Positions 54,595 to 64,000 of a DNA stretch of 64,000 nt are shown in pieces. The position numbers were made by a program, and so were the translations under genes. Positions within the stretch are counted from its first letter, which is position 1. Each line of letters starts with the position of its first letter. A model generated the notes under the pieces. It saw only the letters and a list, made by a program, of their open reading frames with translations, had not been told where the DNA came from and made no database searches. This DNA comes from Flavobacterium pisciphilum (GTDB lineage Bacteria; Bacteroidota; Bacteroidia; Flavobacteriales; Flavobacteriaceae): positions 4,960,001 through 5,024,000 of the forward strand of contig NZ_JAJJMO010000001.1 in NCBI RefSeq assembly GCF_020905345.1, written 5' to 3'.

Positions 54595-56529
54595 ATGAAA
54601 AAATACTATATACTTAGTCTGCTATTCAGCTTCGTATCTGTTTTAGCGCAAACAAATTTAAAAAAAGCAGATGCTTTATTTAGAAACTATTCTTATGTAG
54701 ATGCTGCAAAAGCATACGAGGAATGTTTAGAAAAAATAAAAAAGCCATCGGTTCAAACTTTAAAAAATGCAGCTGACTCTTATTATTTTATTTCAGATAA
54801 TCGAAATGCTTTAAAATGGTATCAAAAGCTGTATGAAATACAAGGAGATAATTTGCCTGATATTTATTATCTAAGGTACATTCAGTCCATGAAAGGAGTA
54901 ATGGATTATGGTAATGCAGATAAAATTACCAAAGAATATTTAAATAAAAAAGGAGACCAAAAGGAAGTCGATAGATACATTTTTCAAAAGAAACTATTAG
55001 ATAGTTTATCAAAAGCTAAATCGCTTTATACTATACAAAATATTGCTATTAATAGCAATAAATCTGATTTTGGAGCAGCTTTTTATAAAGACAAGATAGT
55101 ATTTACATCAGCAAGAGATACAACCAATTTTGATAAAAAATTATACAATTGGAACAAACAGCCATTTTTAAGTTTATATGTTGCAGAAAGAAGTGCTGTT
55201 GATGGTAATTTGTTTGATGAAATAATTTTTGTGCCTAATATAATGACTAAATACCATGAGGCTACAGTAACATTTAGTTCGGATTGGCAAACAATGTATT
55301 ATACAACAAATATTCTTAAGAAGAACAAATTGGTGGTAGATGAATCTAAAACTAATAATTTTCAAATTATAAAAGGAACGATAGAGGATAATAAATTGGT
55401 TAAAACTGAAACAGTATTTTTTGATAGCGATAAATATTCAGTAGGACATCCATACCTAAGTGATGATGGTAAATTACTGTTTTTTGCATCAGATATGCCA
55501 GGAGGATATGGAGAAACTGATTTGTATGTGGTACAAATTGCCAGTGATGGTACGATGAGTTCACCACAAAATTTAGGGCCAACAATTAATACAATTGGTA
55601 ATGAAGTATTTCCTTTTTATAGAAAAGGGATGCTTTATTTTTCTTCAGACGGACATTATGGGTTAGGGGATTTAGATATCTATGAGAGTAAACTTTCTGA
55701 AGGGTTTAAATTTTCAGTACCAAGAAATTTAGGAGCACCAATAAATAGTAATAAGGATGATTTCTCATATATAATCGACTCAAAAGAAAATTATGGTTAT
55801 ATATCATCAAATCGTGCTCAAGGAAAAGGGGATGATGATATTTATTATTTTATCAAAGGAAGACCAATTTGTAATCAGTTAGTTTCAGGAAAAGCAATAA
55901 ATACCAAAACAAAAGCAGGAATAAGTGATACATTTATTATAGCTTATGATGTATATGATGCGGTTATTACCGAAACTAAAACAGATGCAGATGGGAATTA
56001 TAAATTGGAAGTACCTTGTAGTAAGAGGGTAAAAATAACGGCTAACAAACCAAATTATAGTGGAGATGAAAAATATGTAGAAACTACAAAAGACAATAAT
56101 GGCGAGATAAAAGATGTTAATTTCTATCTTAGTAATTACGATGATTTGGTAGTTAAAAAAGATGGTGTAGAAAAAGTTGATATCAACCCTATTTTCTTTG
56201 ATTATGACAAGTTTAATATTAATCCACAAGCAGCAATTGAGCTAGATAAAGTTGTATTTGTAATGCAAAAATTCCCTAAGATTAAGATTAAAATTGAATC
56301 ACATACAGATTCTAGAGGTAAAGATGCCTATAATTTAAAATTATCAGATGAGAGAGCCAAGTCAACACAAGATTATATTCTTTCAAAAGGTATTGATGCT
56401 TCAAGAATTGTAAGTGCTATTGGTTATGGAGAAAAAAGATTAGTGAATAAATGTAGTAATGGAGTGAAATGTACTGAAAAAGAGCATTTTGCTAACAGAC
56501 GTTCAGACTTTATTGTAACGGAAAAATAA
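54595..56529 (+). CDS. OmpA-family protein with TPR and WD40-like repeats
   Basis: A 644-residue envelope protein with a signal peptide ending V-L-A-Q. Domain order: tetratricopeptide-like helices (about 20-140), a PD40/WD40-like propeller (about 150-425, blades with F-T-S-A-R-D, L-L-F-F-A-S-D-M-P-G-G-Y-G, Y-F-S-S-D-G-H-Y-G-L-G-D-L-D-I), a carboxypeptidase-regulatory-like domain (about 430-510), and an OmpA/Pal peptidoglycan-binding domain (about 530-644: F-F-D-Y-D-K-F-N-I, S-H-T-D-S-R-G, N-R-R-S-D-F-I). It resembles the PorE-type T9SS accessory proteins that follow SprF genes and should tie the adhesin export site to the cell wall. Confidence 0.92.
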   Translation: MKKYYILSLLFSFVSVLAQTNLKKADALFRNYSYVDAAKAYEECLEKIKKPSVQTLKNAADSYYFISDNRNALKWYQKLYEIQGDNLPDIYYLRYIQSMKGVMDYGNADKITKEYLNKKGDQKEVDRYIFQKKLLDSLSKAKSLYTIQNIAINSNKSDFGAAFYKDKIVFTSARDTTNFDKKLYNWNKQPFLSLYVAERSAVDGNLFDEIIFVPNIMTKYHEATVTFSSDWQTMYYTTNILKKNKLVVDESKTNNFQIIKGTIEDNKLVKTETVFFDSDKYSVGHPYLSDDGKLLFFASDMPGGYGETDLYVVQIASDGTMSSPQNLGPTINTIGNEVFPFYRKGMLYFSSDGHYGLGDLDIYESKLSEGFKFSVPRNLGAPINSNKDDFSYIIDSKENYGYISSNRAQGKGDDDIYYFIKGRPICNQLVSGKAINTKTKAGISDTFIIAYDVYDAVITETKTDADGNYKLEVPCSKRVKITANKPNYSGDEKYVETTKDNNGEIKDVNFYLSNYDDLVVKKDGVEKVDINPIFFDYDKFNINPQAAIELDKVVFVMQKFPKIKIKIESHTDSRGKDAYNLKLSDERAKSTQDYILSKGIDASRIVSAIGYGEKRLVNKCSNGVKCTEKEHFANRRSDFIVTEK

Positions 56530-56547
56530 ATCTTAAATTATTTTGTG

Positions 56548-56577
56548 AAAACCACTTTTAAAAGAGTGGTTTTTTTG
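56548..56577 (+). terminator. terminator of the adhesin locus
   Basis: The stem AAACCACTTTT / AAAAGAGTGGTTT is followed by a T-rich run, 20 bases after the OmpA-family stop. It closes the three-gene unit 42237-56529. Confidence 0.82.
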
Positions 56578-56609
56578 TTTTTAATTATACTTTTGAATGC
56601 TTATTTTAG

Positions 56610-59326
<2,717 letters not shown>

Positions 59327-59337
<11 letters not shown>

Positions 59338-60238
59338 TTGATTTCCCTTGTGAAGATTTATTCTTGTTGTTATCAAGGTAAAAATCTACTCTACCTACGT
59401 TAATTCCATAACAACCAACTTGATTAACTAAAACATCTTCACCAGCTTTGTTTTTTACAACCGTAGGTTTGTCAAGAAAAGTATGCGTGTGTCCACCAAT
59501 TATTAAATCGATATCCTGAGTTAATTCAGCTAATTTTAAATCACATATTTTAGAAGAATCATCACGATATTTGTATCCTAAATGCGATAAGCAGATTACT
59601 AGATCACATTTTTGTTCTTTTTTAAGAATTCTAACCATATCATGTGCAGTCTCTACAGGATCGTTGTAAACAGTTTCTTTATACATAAGTTTGTCTACTA
59701 AGCCTTCAAGTTGGATTCCAAGACCAAAAACACCTATTTTAATACCGTCTTTATTAAAAATTTTGTACGGTTTCACAAGGCCGTCCATTGCAGTATTTTT
59801 AAAATCGTAGTTAGAAGAAATAAATTCAAATGAAGCATGAGGCATTTGCGCATATAAACCTTCTACACCATTATCAAAATCATGATTACCAATTGTTGAG
59901 GCATCATATTTCATCATGCTCATTAATTTAAATTCCAATTCTCCACCATAGTAGTTAAAATATGGAGTTCCTTGAAAAATATCACCAGCATCTAATAAAA
60001 GAACATTTGGATTTTCTTTACGAACCGTATCAATTAAAGCGGCGCGTCTTGATACTCCACCCATATTTGCATTACGTGGATCATCGGCAGGAAAAGGATC
60101 AATATGGCTATGAACATCATTGGTATGTAATATAGTAATGTGTTTAACATCTGGCGATGTGAAACTGCTCATAGACAAACCTAAACTTAATAATGCTGTA
60201 CTAGCAGCAGTCTTTTCGATAAAATCTCTTCTTTTCAT
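59327..60238 (-). CDS. 5'-nucleotidase-family metallophosphatase, N-terminal (catalytic) half only
   Basis: A two-metal phosphohydrolase of the UshA type, 303 residues. The N-terminus has a twin-Arg export signal (M-K-R-R-D-F-I-E-K). Metal-binding motifs are complete: I-L-H-T-N-D-V-H-S-H near 36-45, D-A-G-D-I-F-Q-G near 84-91, G-N-H-D-F-D near 116-121, C-L-S-H-L-G near 214-219, and G-G-H-T-H-T-F near 246-252. The protein ends there; the substrate-binding domain that normally follows is in the separate gene 64 bases upstream. Expected in the periplasm, releasing phosphate from nucleotides. Confidence 0.93.
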
Positions 60239-60302
60239 TTTAAATTATTTTGCGGTAAAACGCTTGAACCCAAAGTTCTTCAATATTTTTTAATTGTTTA
60301 TT

Positions 60303-61082
60303 TTATTCTTGTGTAACTCGGATATCTTTAGGTACCGGAATCTTAGGAACAGATTTAAAATAATCAATAAGAATGTCTCGTAATTTGTAATTTAAATCAT
60401 ATTTCTGAACACCTTTTTTAAAGAAGTTCATACTATCACCACCATTTGCTAAATAATCATTTGTGGCAACATAATATATTTTATCGTTTTCGATAGGTTT
60501 TCCTTGAACCAGAATTTTCGTTGGAGTGTTATTTTTGGTAATGGTAAAAGTCATTCCAGAAAGAGGTTGAGGTTTTTTCTCAGCAATAAAATAATTAGCC
60601 AATTCTACGATTTGTTCTCCTTTTAAAGCAATAACAACAAGGCTATTTTCAAAAGGCATAATTTCAAAAGCAGTTCTTGCAGTAACATTACCCTTAGGAA
60701 GTATTGCTCGTATACCACCGTGATTAAGGAAGCAAATATCAATATCTTTCTTCTCTCTAGCATTAAAAACTATGTTACCTCTTTGTAGGCACACATCTGC
60801 CATTAGGTTACCAATAGTTGTTTGTAATTTTCCAGTACTTTTGTCTAGCGTTTCTGGACAATAAGAAAGAACACTATCTAAATCTTTATTAATATGTTCT
60901 CTATAAGGTTTAATGAAATTTTCTAGTTCAGGAGTTTGTTTCTCAGTACTAGTAATAGGAATTAGCTTACCTTCTATTTTGGAAACTTGATAAGTTTGCT
61001 TACTACAAGAAACTCCCAAAAAAAGTGTTAAGAATATAACAAAAAGTTTCAAAAATCCGTTATACTTTTTTAGTTTTACCAT
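60303..61082 (-). CDS. 5'-nucleotidase C-terminal domain lipoprotein
   Basis: The substrate-binding half of a UshA-type nucleotidase as a separate 259-residue lipoprotein. The signal ends F-L-G-V-S-C-S-K with the lipid-bearing Cys near residue 26. Domain signatures: I-G-N-L-M-A-D-V near 87-94, N-H-G-G-I-R-A near 119-125, the Phe in I-M-P-F-E-N-S-L-V, and N-D-Y-L-A-N-G-G-D near 208-216, part of the nucleoside pocket. It lies just before the catalytic half on the same strand, so the two should be made together and may form a complex. Confidence 0.9.
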   Translation of the reverse strand: MVKLKKYNGFLKLFVIFLTLFLGVSCSKQTYQVSKIEGKLIPITSTEKQTPELENFIKPYREHINKDLDSVLSYCPETLDKSTGKLQTTIGNLMADVCLQRGNIVFNAREKKDIDICFLNHGGIRAILPKGNVTARTAFEIMPFENSLVVIALKGEQIVELANYFIAEKKPQPLSGMTFTITKNNTPTKILVQGKPIENDKIYYVATNDYLANGGDSMNFFKKGVQKYDLNYKLRDILIDYFKSVPKIPVPKDIRVTQE

Positions 61083-61129
61083 CTTAAATGCGACTTAAAT
61101 AATTAATTTTGTAATCGAGTAAAAGTACT

Positions 61130-61654
61130 ATGTTTTTAAATTATATAAAGGTTTTTTTTGTAAAAAAATCATTAAATAAAAATCTTGATAATGTAAAAAA
61201 CTGTGCATTTACTACCGATATACAAACGGTTGGTTTACTTATAGATGGAAGTGATTTTTCAGAAAAAGATGCTTTGCTAGCCGAATTGGTATCAAGAGGA
61301 ATTGTAGAAAAAAATATCAAGGTTGTAGTTTATAAAGATAAATTCGATAAAAAAGAGGCGTATACTTGTCCAACTTTTGGGATTAATCATCTTAATTGGA
61401 GTGGAGAGATTACCGAAAATTTGTTGAAAGATTTTATAAAAGAAGAATTCGATTTATTGATAAGTTATTATGATATCGAAAAAGCAATGTTGATGCTAAT
61501 AACACAGAATTCCAAAGCCAAATTCAAAGTAGGTTTTGCTTCGGTCGATAAAAGGTTAAATCGAGTGATGATTAATACCAATGTACGAGAATATAAAGTT
61601 TTCGTGAATGAATTATTTAAGTATTTAAAAAACATTAAACAAAATATAATCTAA
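61130..61654 (+). CDS. DUF6913-family protein
   Basis: A 174-residue cytoplasmic protein of unknown function. It contains a Lys-rich N-terminal helix, the strand [10 protein letters not shown] near residues 34-43, and D-L-L-I-S-Y-Y near 108-114. It matches a conserved Flavobacteriia family that precedes dapA. It ends two bases before dapA, so the two are surely cotranscribed. Divergent from the nucleotidase C-terminal gene over only 47 bases. No catalytic motif seen. Confidence 0.72.
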   Translation: MFLNYIKVFFVKKSLNKNLDNVKNCAFTTDIQTVGLLIDGSDFSEKDALLAELVSRGIVEKNIKVVVYKDKFDKKEAYTCPTFGINHLNWSGEITENLLKDFIKEEFDLLISYYDIEKAMLMLITQNSKAKFKVGFASVDKRLNRVMINTNVREYKVFVNELFKYLKNIKQNII

Positions 61655-61655
61655 T

Positions 61656-62537
61656 ATGCAATCATTAATAGGGACAGGCGTTGCACTAGTGACTCCTTTT
61701 AAAGAAGATTTTTCAATTGATATAGAAGCGTTACAAAGAATAGTTAATTTTTCTGTAGATGGAGGAATTGAGTATCTTGTAGTTATGGGGACAACTGCCG
61801 AAAACGCAACATTAACTGAGGCAGAAAAGGAACTTGTTATTTCGACAGTTATTAATGCAAATAAAGGAAGGTTACCTTTAGTGTTAGGAATTGGAGGGAA
61901 TAACACCATGCAAGTTGTGCAAGAACTAAAAACAAGAGACTTGTCAGCGTTTGAGGCGATATTATCAGTATCACCTTATTATAATAGACCTACGCAGGAA
62001 GGAATCTATCAGCATTTTAAAGCAATTGCCGAAGCATCTCCATTACCAGTTATTTTATATAATGTCCCAGGGAGAACATCAAGTAATATGTTGCCATCAA
62101 CAGTAATACGTTTGGCAAAAGATTTTGCAAATGTGGTTGCTATAAAAGAAGCTGCAGGCGATTTAGTACAAGCAATGCAATTGCTTAAAAATAAACCAAG
62201 TGATTTTCTCGTTATATCAGGAGATGATATGATCGCTTTACCGATTATTTTAGCAGGAGGTTCAGGAGTAATCTCAGTTATTGGACAAGGTTTTCCAAAA
62301 GAATTTTCTGAAATGATTCGTTTAGGATTGAATAGAAAAGTAAATGAAGCATTCAAAACACAATACTTTTTATCAGATTGTATTGATATGATTTTTGAGC
62401 AAGGTAATCCAGCAGGAATAAAACAAGTGTTTAAATCGCTTGGTATTGCTGAGAATGTTGTGAGATTACCGCTTGTAGCAGCTGATGAGTCACTTGCAAA
62501 TCGTATTGATGAGTTTGTTAAAAAAAGCATTAAATAA
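61656..62537 (+). CDS. dapA: 4-hydroxy-tetrahydrodipicolinate synthase
   Basis: Condenses pyruvate with aspartate semialdehyde, the first step specific to lysine and diaminopimelate synthesis. It has 293 residues. The TIM-barrel active site is complete: Thr46-Thr47 in G-T-T-A-E-N, Tyr110-containing S-P-Y-Y-N, Tyr135 in L-Y-N-V-P-G-R, and the Schiff-base Lys164 in A-I-K-E-A-A-G. Two bases after the DUF6913 gene. The substitution of Gly by Ala in T-T-A-E (usually T-T-G-E) is seen in other Bacteroidota. Confidence 0.96.
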   Translation: MQSLIGTGVALVTPFKEDFSIDIEALQRIVNFSVDGGIEYLVVMGTTAENATLTEAEKELVISTVINANKGRLPLVLGIGGNNTMQVVQELKTRDLSAFEAILSVSPYYNRPTQEGIYQHFKAIAEASPLPVILYNVPGRTSSNMLPSTVIRLAKDFANVVAIKEAAGDLVQAMQLLKNKPSDFLVISGDDMIALPIILAGGSGVISVIGQGFPKEFSEMIRLGLNRKVNEAFKTQYFLSDCIDMIFEQGNPAGIKQVFKSLGIAENVVRLPLVAADESLANRIDEFVKKSIK

Positions 62538-62575
62538 AAATAAAAAAGAAGGTATTTTATTATACTAAAAAATAT

Positions 62576-62606
62576 TTTGTAGAAGCTAAATTAATAACTA
62601 AATTTG
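62576..62606 (+). promoter_or_regulatory. promoter of the bamD unit
   Basis: TTTG at 62576-62579 and, 19 bases later, TAAATTTG at 62599-62606: a perfect match in sequence and spacing to the Bacteroidota consensus. It sets the bamD group apart from dapA. Confidence 0.7.
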
Positions 62607-62631
62607 CCACCGAAACTTCGGTGTGGTTTTA
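62607..62631 (+). terminator. possible terminator of the dapA unit
   Basis: CACCGA / TCGGTG around AACT, followed by TGTGGTTTT. It overlaps the expected start point of the bamD transcript, so it more likely ends the dapA message. Short T run; weak. Confidence 0.4.
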
Positions 62632-62673
62632 CTTGGATATAAGCATCCTGGGAATCATAATAAAAGTAAAAAA

Positions 62674-63468
62674 ATGAAAAAAATAATATCTGTATTGTTT
62701 GTCGTTGTTCTTTTTTGTTCATGTAGTGATTATCAAAAAGCACTAAAAAATGAAGATGTAGCAGCTAAATTCGAAGTGGCAACAAAAATGTATGAAGCAG
62801 GAAAGTATACTAAAGCAATTCGTTTGTTTGAGCAACTTGCAACATCATATAGAGGGAAACCTCAAGCAGAAAAGTTGTTTTATATGTTTTCACAGTCATA
62901 TTATAAAACACAACAGTATTATTTAGCAGGATATCAGTTCGAAAGTTTTGCTTCAGGGTATCCAAGAAGTGAAAAAGTAGAAGAAGCGGCTTTTTTAGGA
63001 GCTAAAAGTTATTCTATGCTATCACCAGTTTATAGCTTAGATCAAACAGATACTAATAAAGCAATAGATAAGTTGCAAGCATTTATAGATAATTATCCAA
63101 ATTCAGAATATTTAGTAGAGGCAAATGCAAGCCTTAAAACGCTAACTAATAAATTGGAGAAAAAAGCATATGAAAATGCAAAAGGATATAATACTATTTC
63201 AGATTTCAAATCAGCAATAGTAGCATTTGATAATTTTATTGGAGATTATCCTGGAACAGAATTCAAAGAAGATGCATTGTATTATAAATTTGATTCAGCA
63301 TATCAGTTGGCGATAAACAGTATTTCATCAAAAATGGAAGATCGTTTAAAAGTAGCTAAAACTGCGTATTCGAATTTAATGAAATATAAAAGCGATACTC
63401 ATTACAAGGTGAAAGCTGATGAGATGAATGAAAGAGTTGAGAAAGAGTTACAAAATTTTACTAAATAA
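62674..63468 (+). CDS. bamD: outer-membrane assembly lipoprotein BamD
   Basis: A subunit of the BAM complex that inserts beta-barrel proteins. It has 264 residues from the ATG at 62674, which opens a lipoprotein signal (M-K-K-I-I-S-V-L-F ... L-F-C-S-C-S-D-Y); the 17 codons before it are hydrophilic and lie after a good promoter, so I exclude them. Five TPR-like helical pairs follow, with the typical Y-x-x-x-Q-Y-Y-L-A-G-Y-Q-F and F-I-D-N-Y-P-N-S-E-Y stretches. Order with dapA before and omega and coaBC after is usual for the group. Confidence 0.93.
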   Translation: MKKIISVLFVVVLFCSCSDYQKALKNEDVAAKFEVATKMYEAGKYTKAIRLFEQLATSYRGKPQAEKLFYMFSQSYYKTQQYYLAGYQFESFASGYPRSEKVEEAAFLGAKSYSMLSPVYSLDQTDTNKAIDKLQAFIDNYPNSEYLVEANASLKTLTNKLEKKAYENAKGYNTISDFKSAIVAFDNFIGDYPGTEFKEDALYYKFDSAYQLAINSISSKMEDRLKVAKTAYSNLMKYKSDTHYKVKADEMNERVEKELQNFTK

Positions 63469-63477
63469 AATAAAGTC

Positions 63478-63795
63478 ATGGATTTAAAAAAGACGAATGC
63501 TCCAGTAAATACAATTACCTACAATAAAACTACTATTGAAGAGCCTACAGGTAATGTGTATGAAGCAATAACTATTATGGCTAAAAGAGCAAATCAAATT
63601 AATTCTGAAATTAAAAAGGAATTGACTGAGAAGTTAGAAGAATTTGCTACCTATAATGATAGTCTTGAAGAAGTTTTCGAGAACAAAGAACAAATTGAAG
63701 TTTCAAAGTTTTACGAAAAATTGCCTAAACCACACGCTTTAGCGGTTCAAGAATGGTTAGACGGTAAAACATACCACAGAAATTCAAATAAATAA
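63478..63795 (+). CDS. rpoZ: RNA polymerase omega subunit (Rpb6-like)
   Basis: A 105-residue protein that helps assemble the polymerase. The core omega motif is N-V-Y-E-A-I-T-I-M-A-K-R-A-N-Q-I-N near residues 26-42, followed by an acidic helix and a C-terminal stretch L-P-K-P-H-A-L-A-V-Q-E-W typical of Bacteroidota. Nine bases after bamD and nine before coaBC, so one transcript. Confidence 0.85.
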   Translation: MDLKKTNAPVNTITYNKTTIEEPTGNVYEAITIMAKRANQINSEIKKELTEKLEEFATYNDSLEEVFENKEQIEVSKFYEKLPKPHALAVQEWLDGKTYHRNSNK

Positions 63796-63804
63796 TACAG
63801 TACC

Positions 63805-64000
63805 ATGTCAGTTTTAAACGGTAAGAAGATTTTACTAGGAGTTTCTGGTGGAATTGCAGCCTATAAAACAGCATCATTAGTACGACTCTTTATAAAAGCA
63901 GGTGCCGAGATTCAAGTAATCATGACACCTGCTTCTAAGGATTTTGTAACGCCACTTACGTTATCAACCTTATCAAAAAATCCTGTACATTCAACTTTCT
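63805..64000 (+). CDS. coaBC: phosphopantothenoylcysteine synthetase/decarboxylase, 3' end missing
   Basis: Two-step enzyme of coenzyme A synthesis. Only the first 65 residues of the FMN-dependent decarboxylase (CoaC) half are in the window. They show the flavin-binding start K-I-L-L-G-V-S-G-G-I-A-A-Y-K and the T-P-A-S-K-D-F-V motif. The frame is open to the last base. Confidence 0.93.
   Translation, partial: MSVLNGKKILLGVSGGIAAYKTASLVRLFIKAGAEIQVIMTPASKDFVTPLTLSTLSKNPVHSTF

Noticed and set aside
62623..62673. 17-codon N-terminal extension of BamD
   Set aside because: It would place hydrophilic residues before a good lipoprotein signal and begins inside the promoter/hairpin region.

Overview
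The window is chromosomal DNA of a Flavobacterium-like member of the Bacteroidota. The evidence is AT-rich sequence, almost no Shine-Dalgarno sites, promoters of the TTTG/TAnnTTTG type, type IX secretion (T9SS) sorting domains of both type A and type B, a SprF/PorP partner protein, a B1 metallo-beta-lactamase of the BlaB/JOHN type, and gene neighbourhoods usual in Flavobacteriia (folP / DUF1599 / DoxX / TlpA / tpiA; rpsF-rpsR-rplI; DUF6913-dapA-bamD-omega-coaBC). I saw no tRNA, rRNA, CRISPR array, insertion sequence or prophage.

Layout. 0-2.6 kb: 3' part of rpsA, a lone ExbD-like gene and an OsmC gene. 2.7-5.8 kb: a T9SS-secreted beta-propeller protein. 6-12.5 kb: the tpiA/TlpA/DoxX/DUF1599 leftward cluster, interrupted by two accessory genes that sit between duplicated terminator-promoter modules, and divergent folP. 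12.6-17.5 kb: leftward housekeeping and stress genes (rlmH, ABM monooxygenase, secreted adenosine deaminase; then a tight pirin-pirin-OsmC-GNAT operon). 17.5-21.8 kb: an accessory island with two secreted paralogues that share promoter and N-terminus but not C-terminus, a small overlapping ORF, an unknown protein and a frameshifted gene remnant. 21.9-30.5 kb: a leftward metal-efflux operon (DUF6660, a CzcA-CzcC fusion, CzcB, a TehB-like methyltransferase, a Zn/Cd P-type ATPase). 30.7-40.3 kb: housekeeping genes (DNA alkylation repair, nadC, YihY, priA, the rpsF operon) plus a metallo-beta-lactamase and an orphan LytTR regulator. 40.3-56.5 kb: a CI/S24-like repressor, a 1.25-kb AT-rich gap, and a three-gene adhesin locus: a 3786-residue T9SS type B protein with 17 near-identical 237-bp repeats, its SprF-like partner and an OmpA-family protein. 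56.6-64 kb: ligA, a membrane protein, a 5'-nucleotidase split over two genes, and the dapA-bamD-omega-coaBC group, with coaBC cut by the window end.

The most interesting parts are the giant repeat adhesin locus with its possibly protease-dead repressor neighbour, the shared-promoter/variable-tail gene pair at 18.7-21.7 kb, the duplicated terminator-promoter module around 8.2 and 9.0 kb, and the single-chain RND pump/outer-membrane-channel fusion. Functions given for these are inferred from sequence patterns only; no database search was run.
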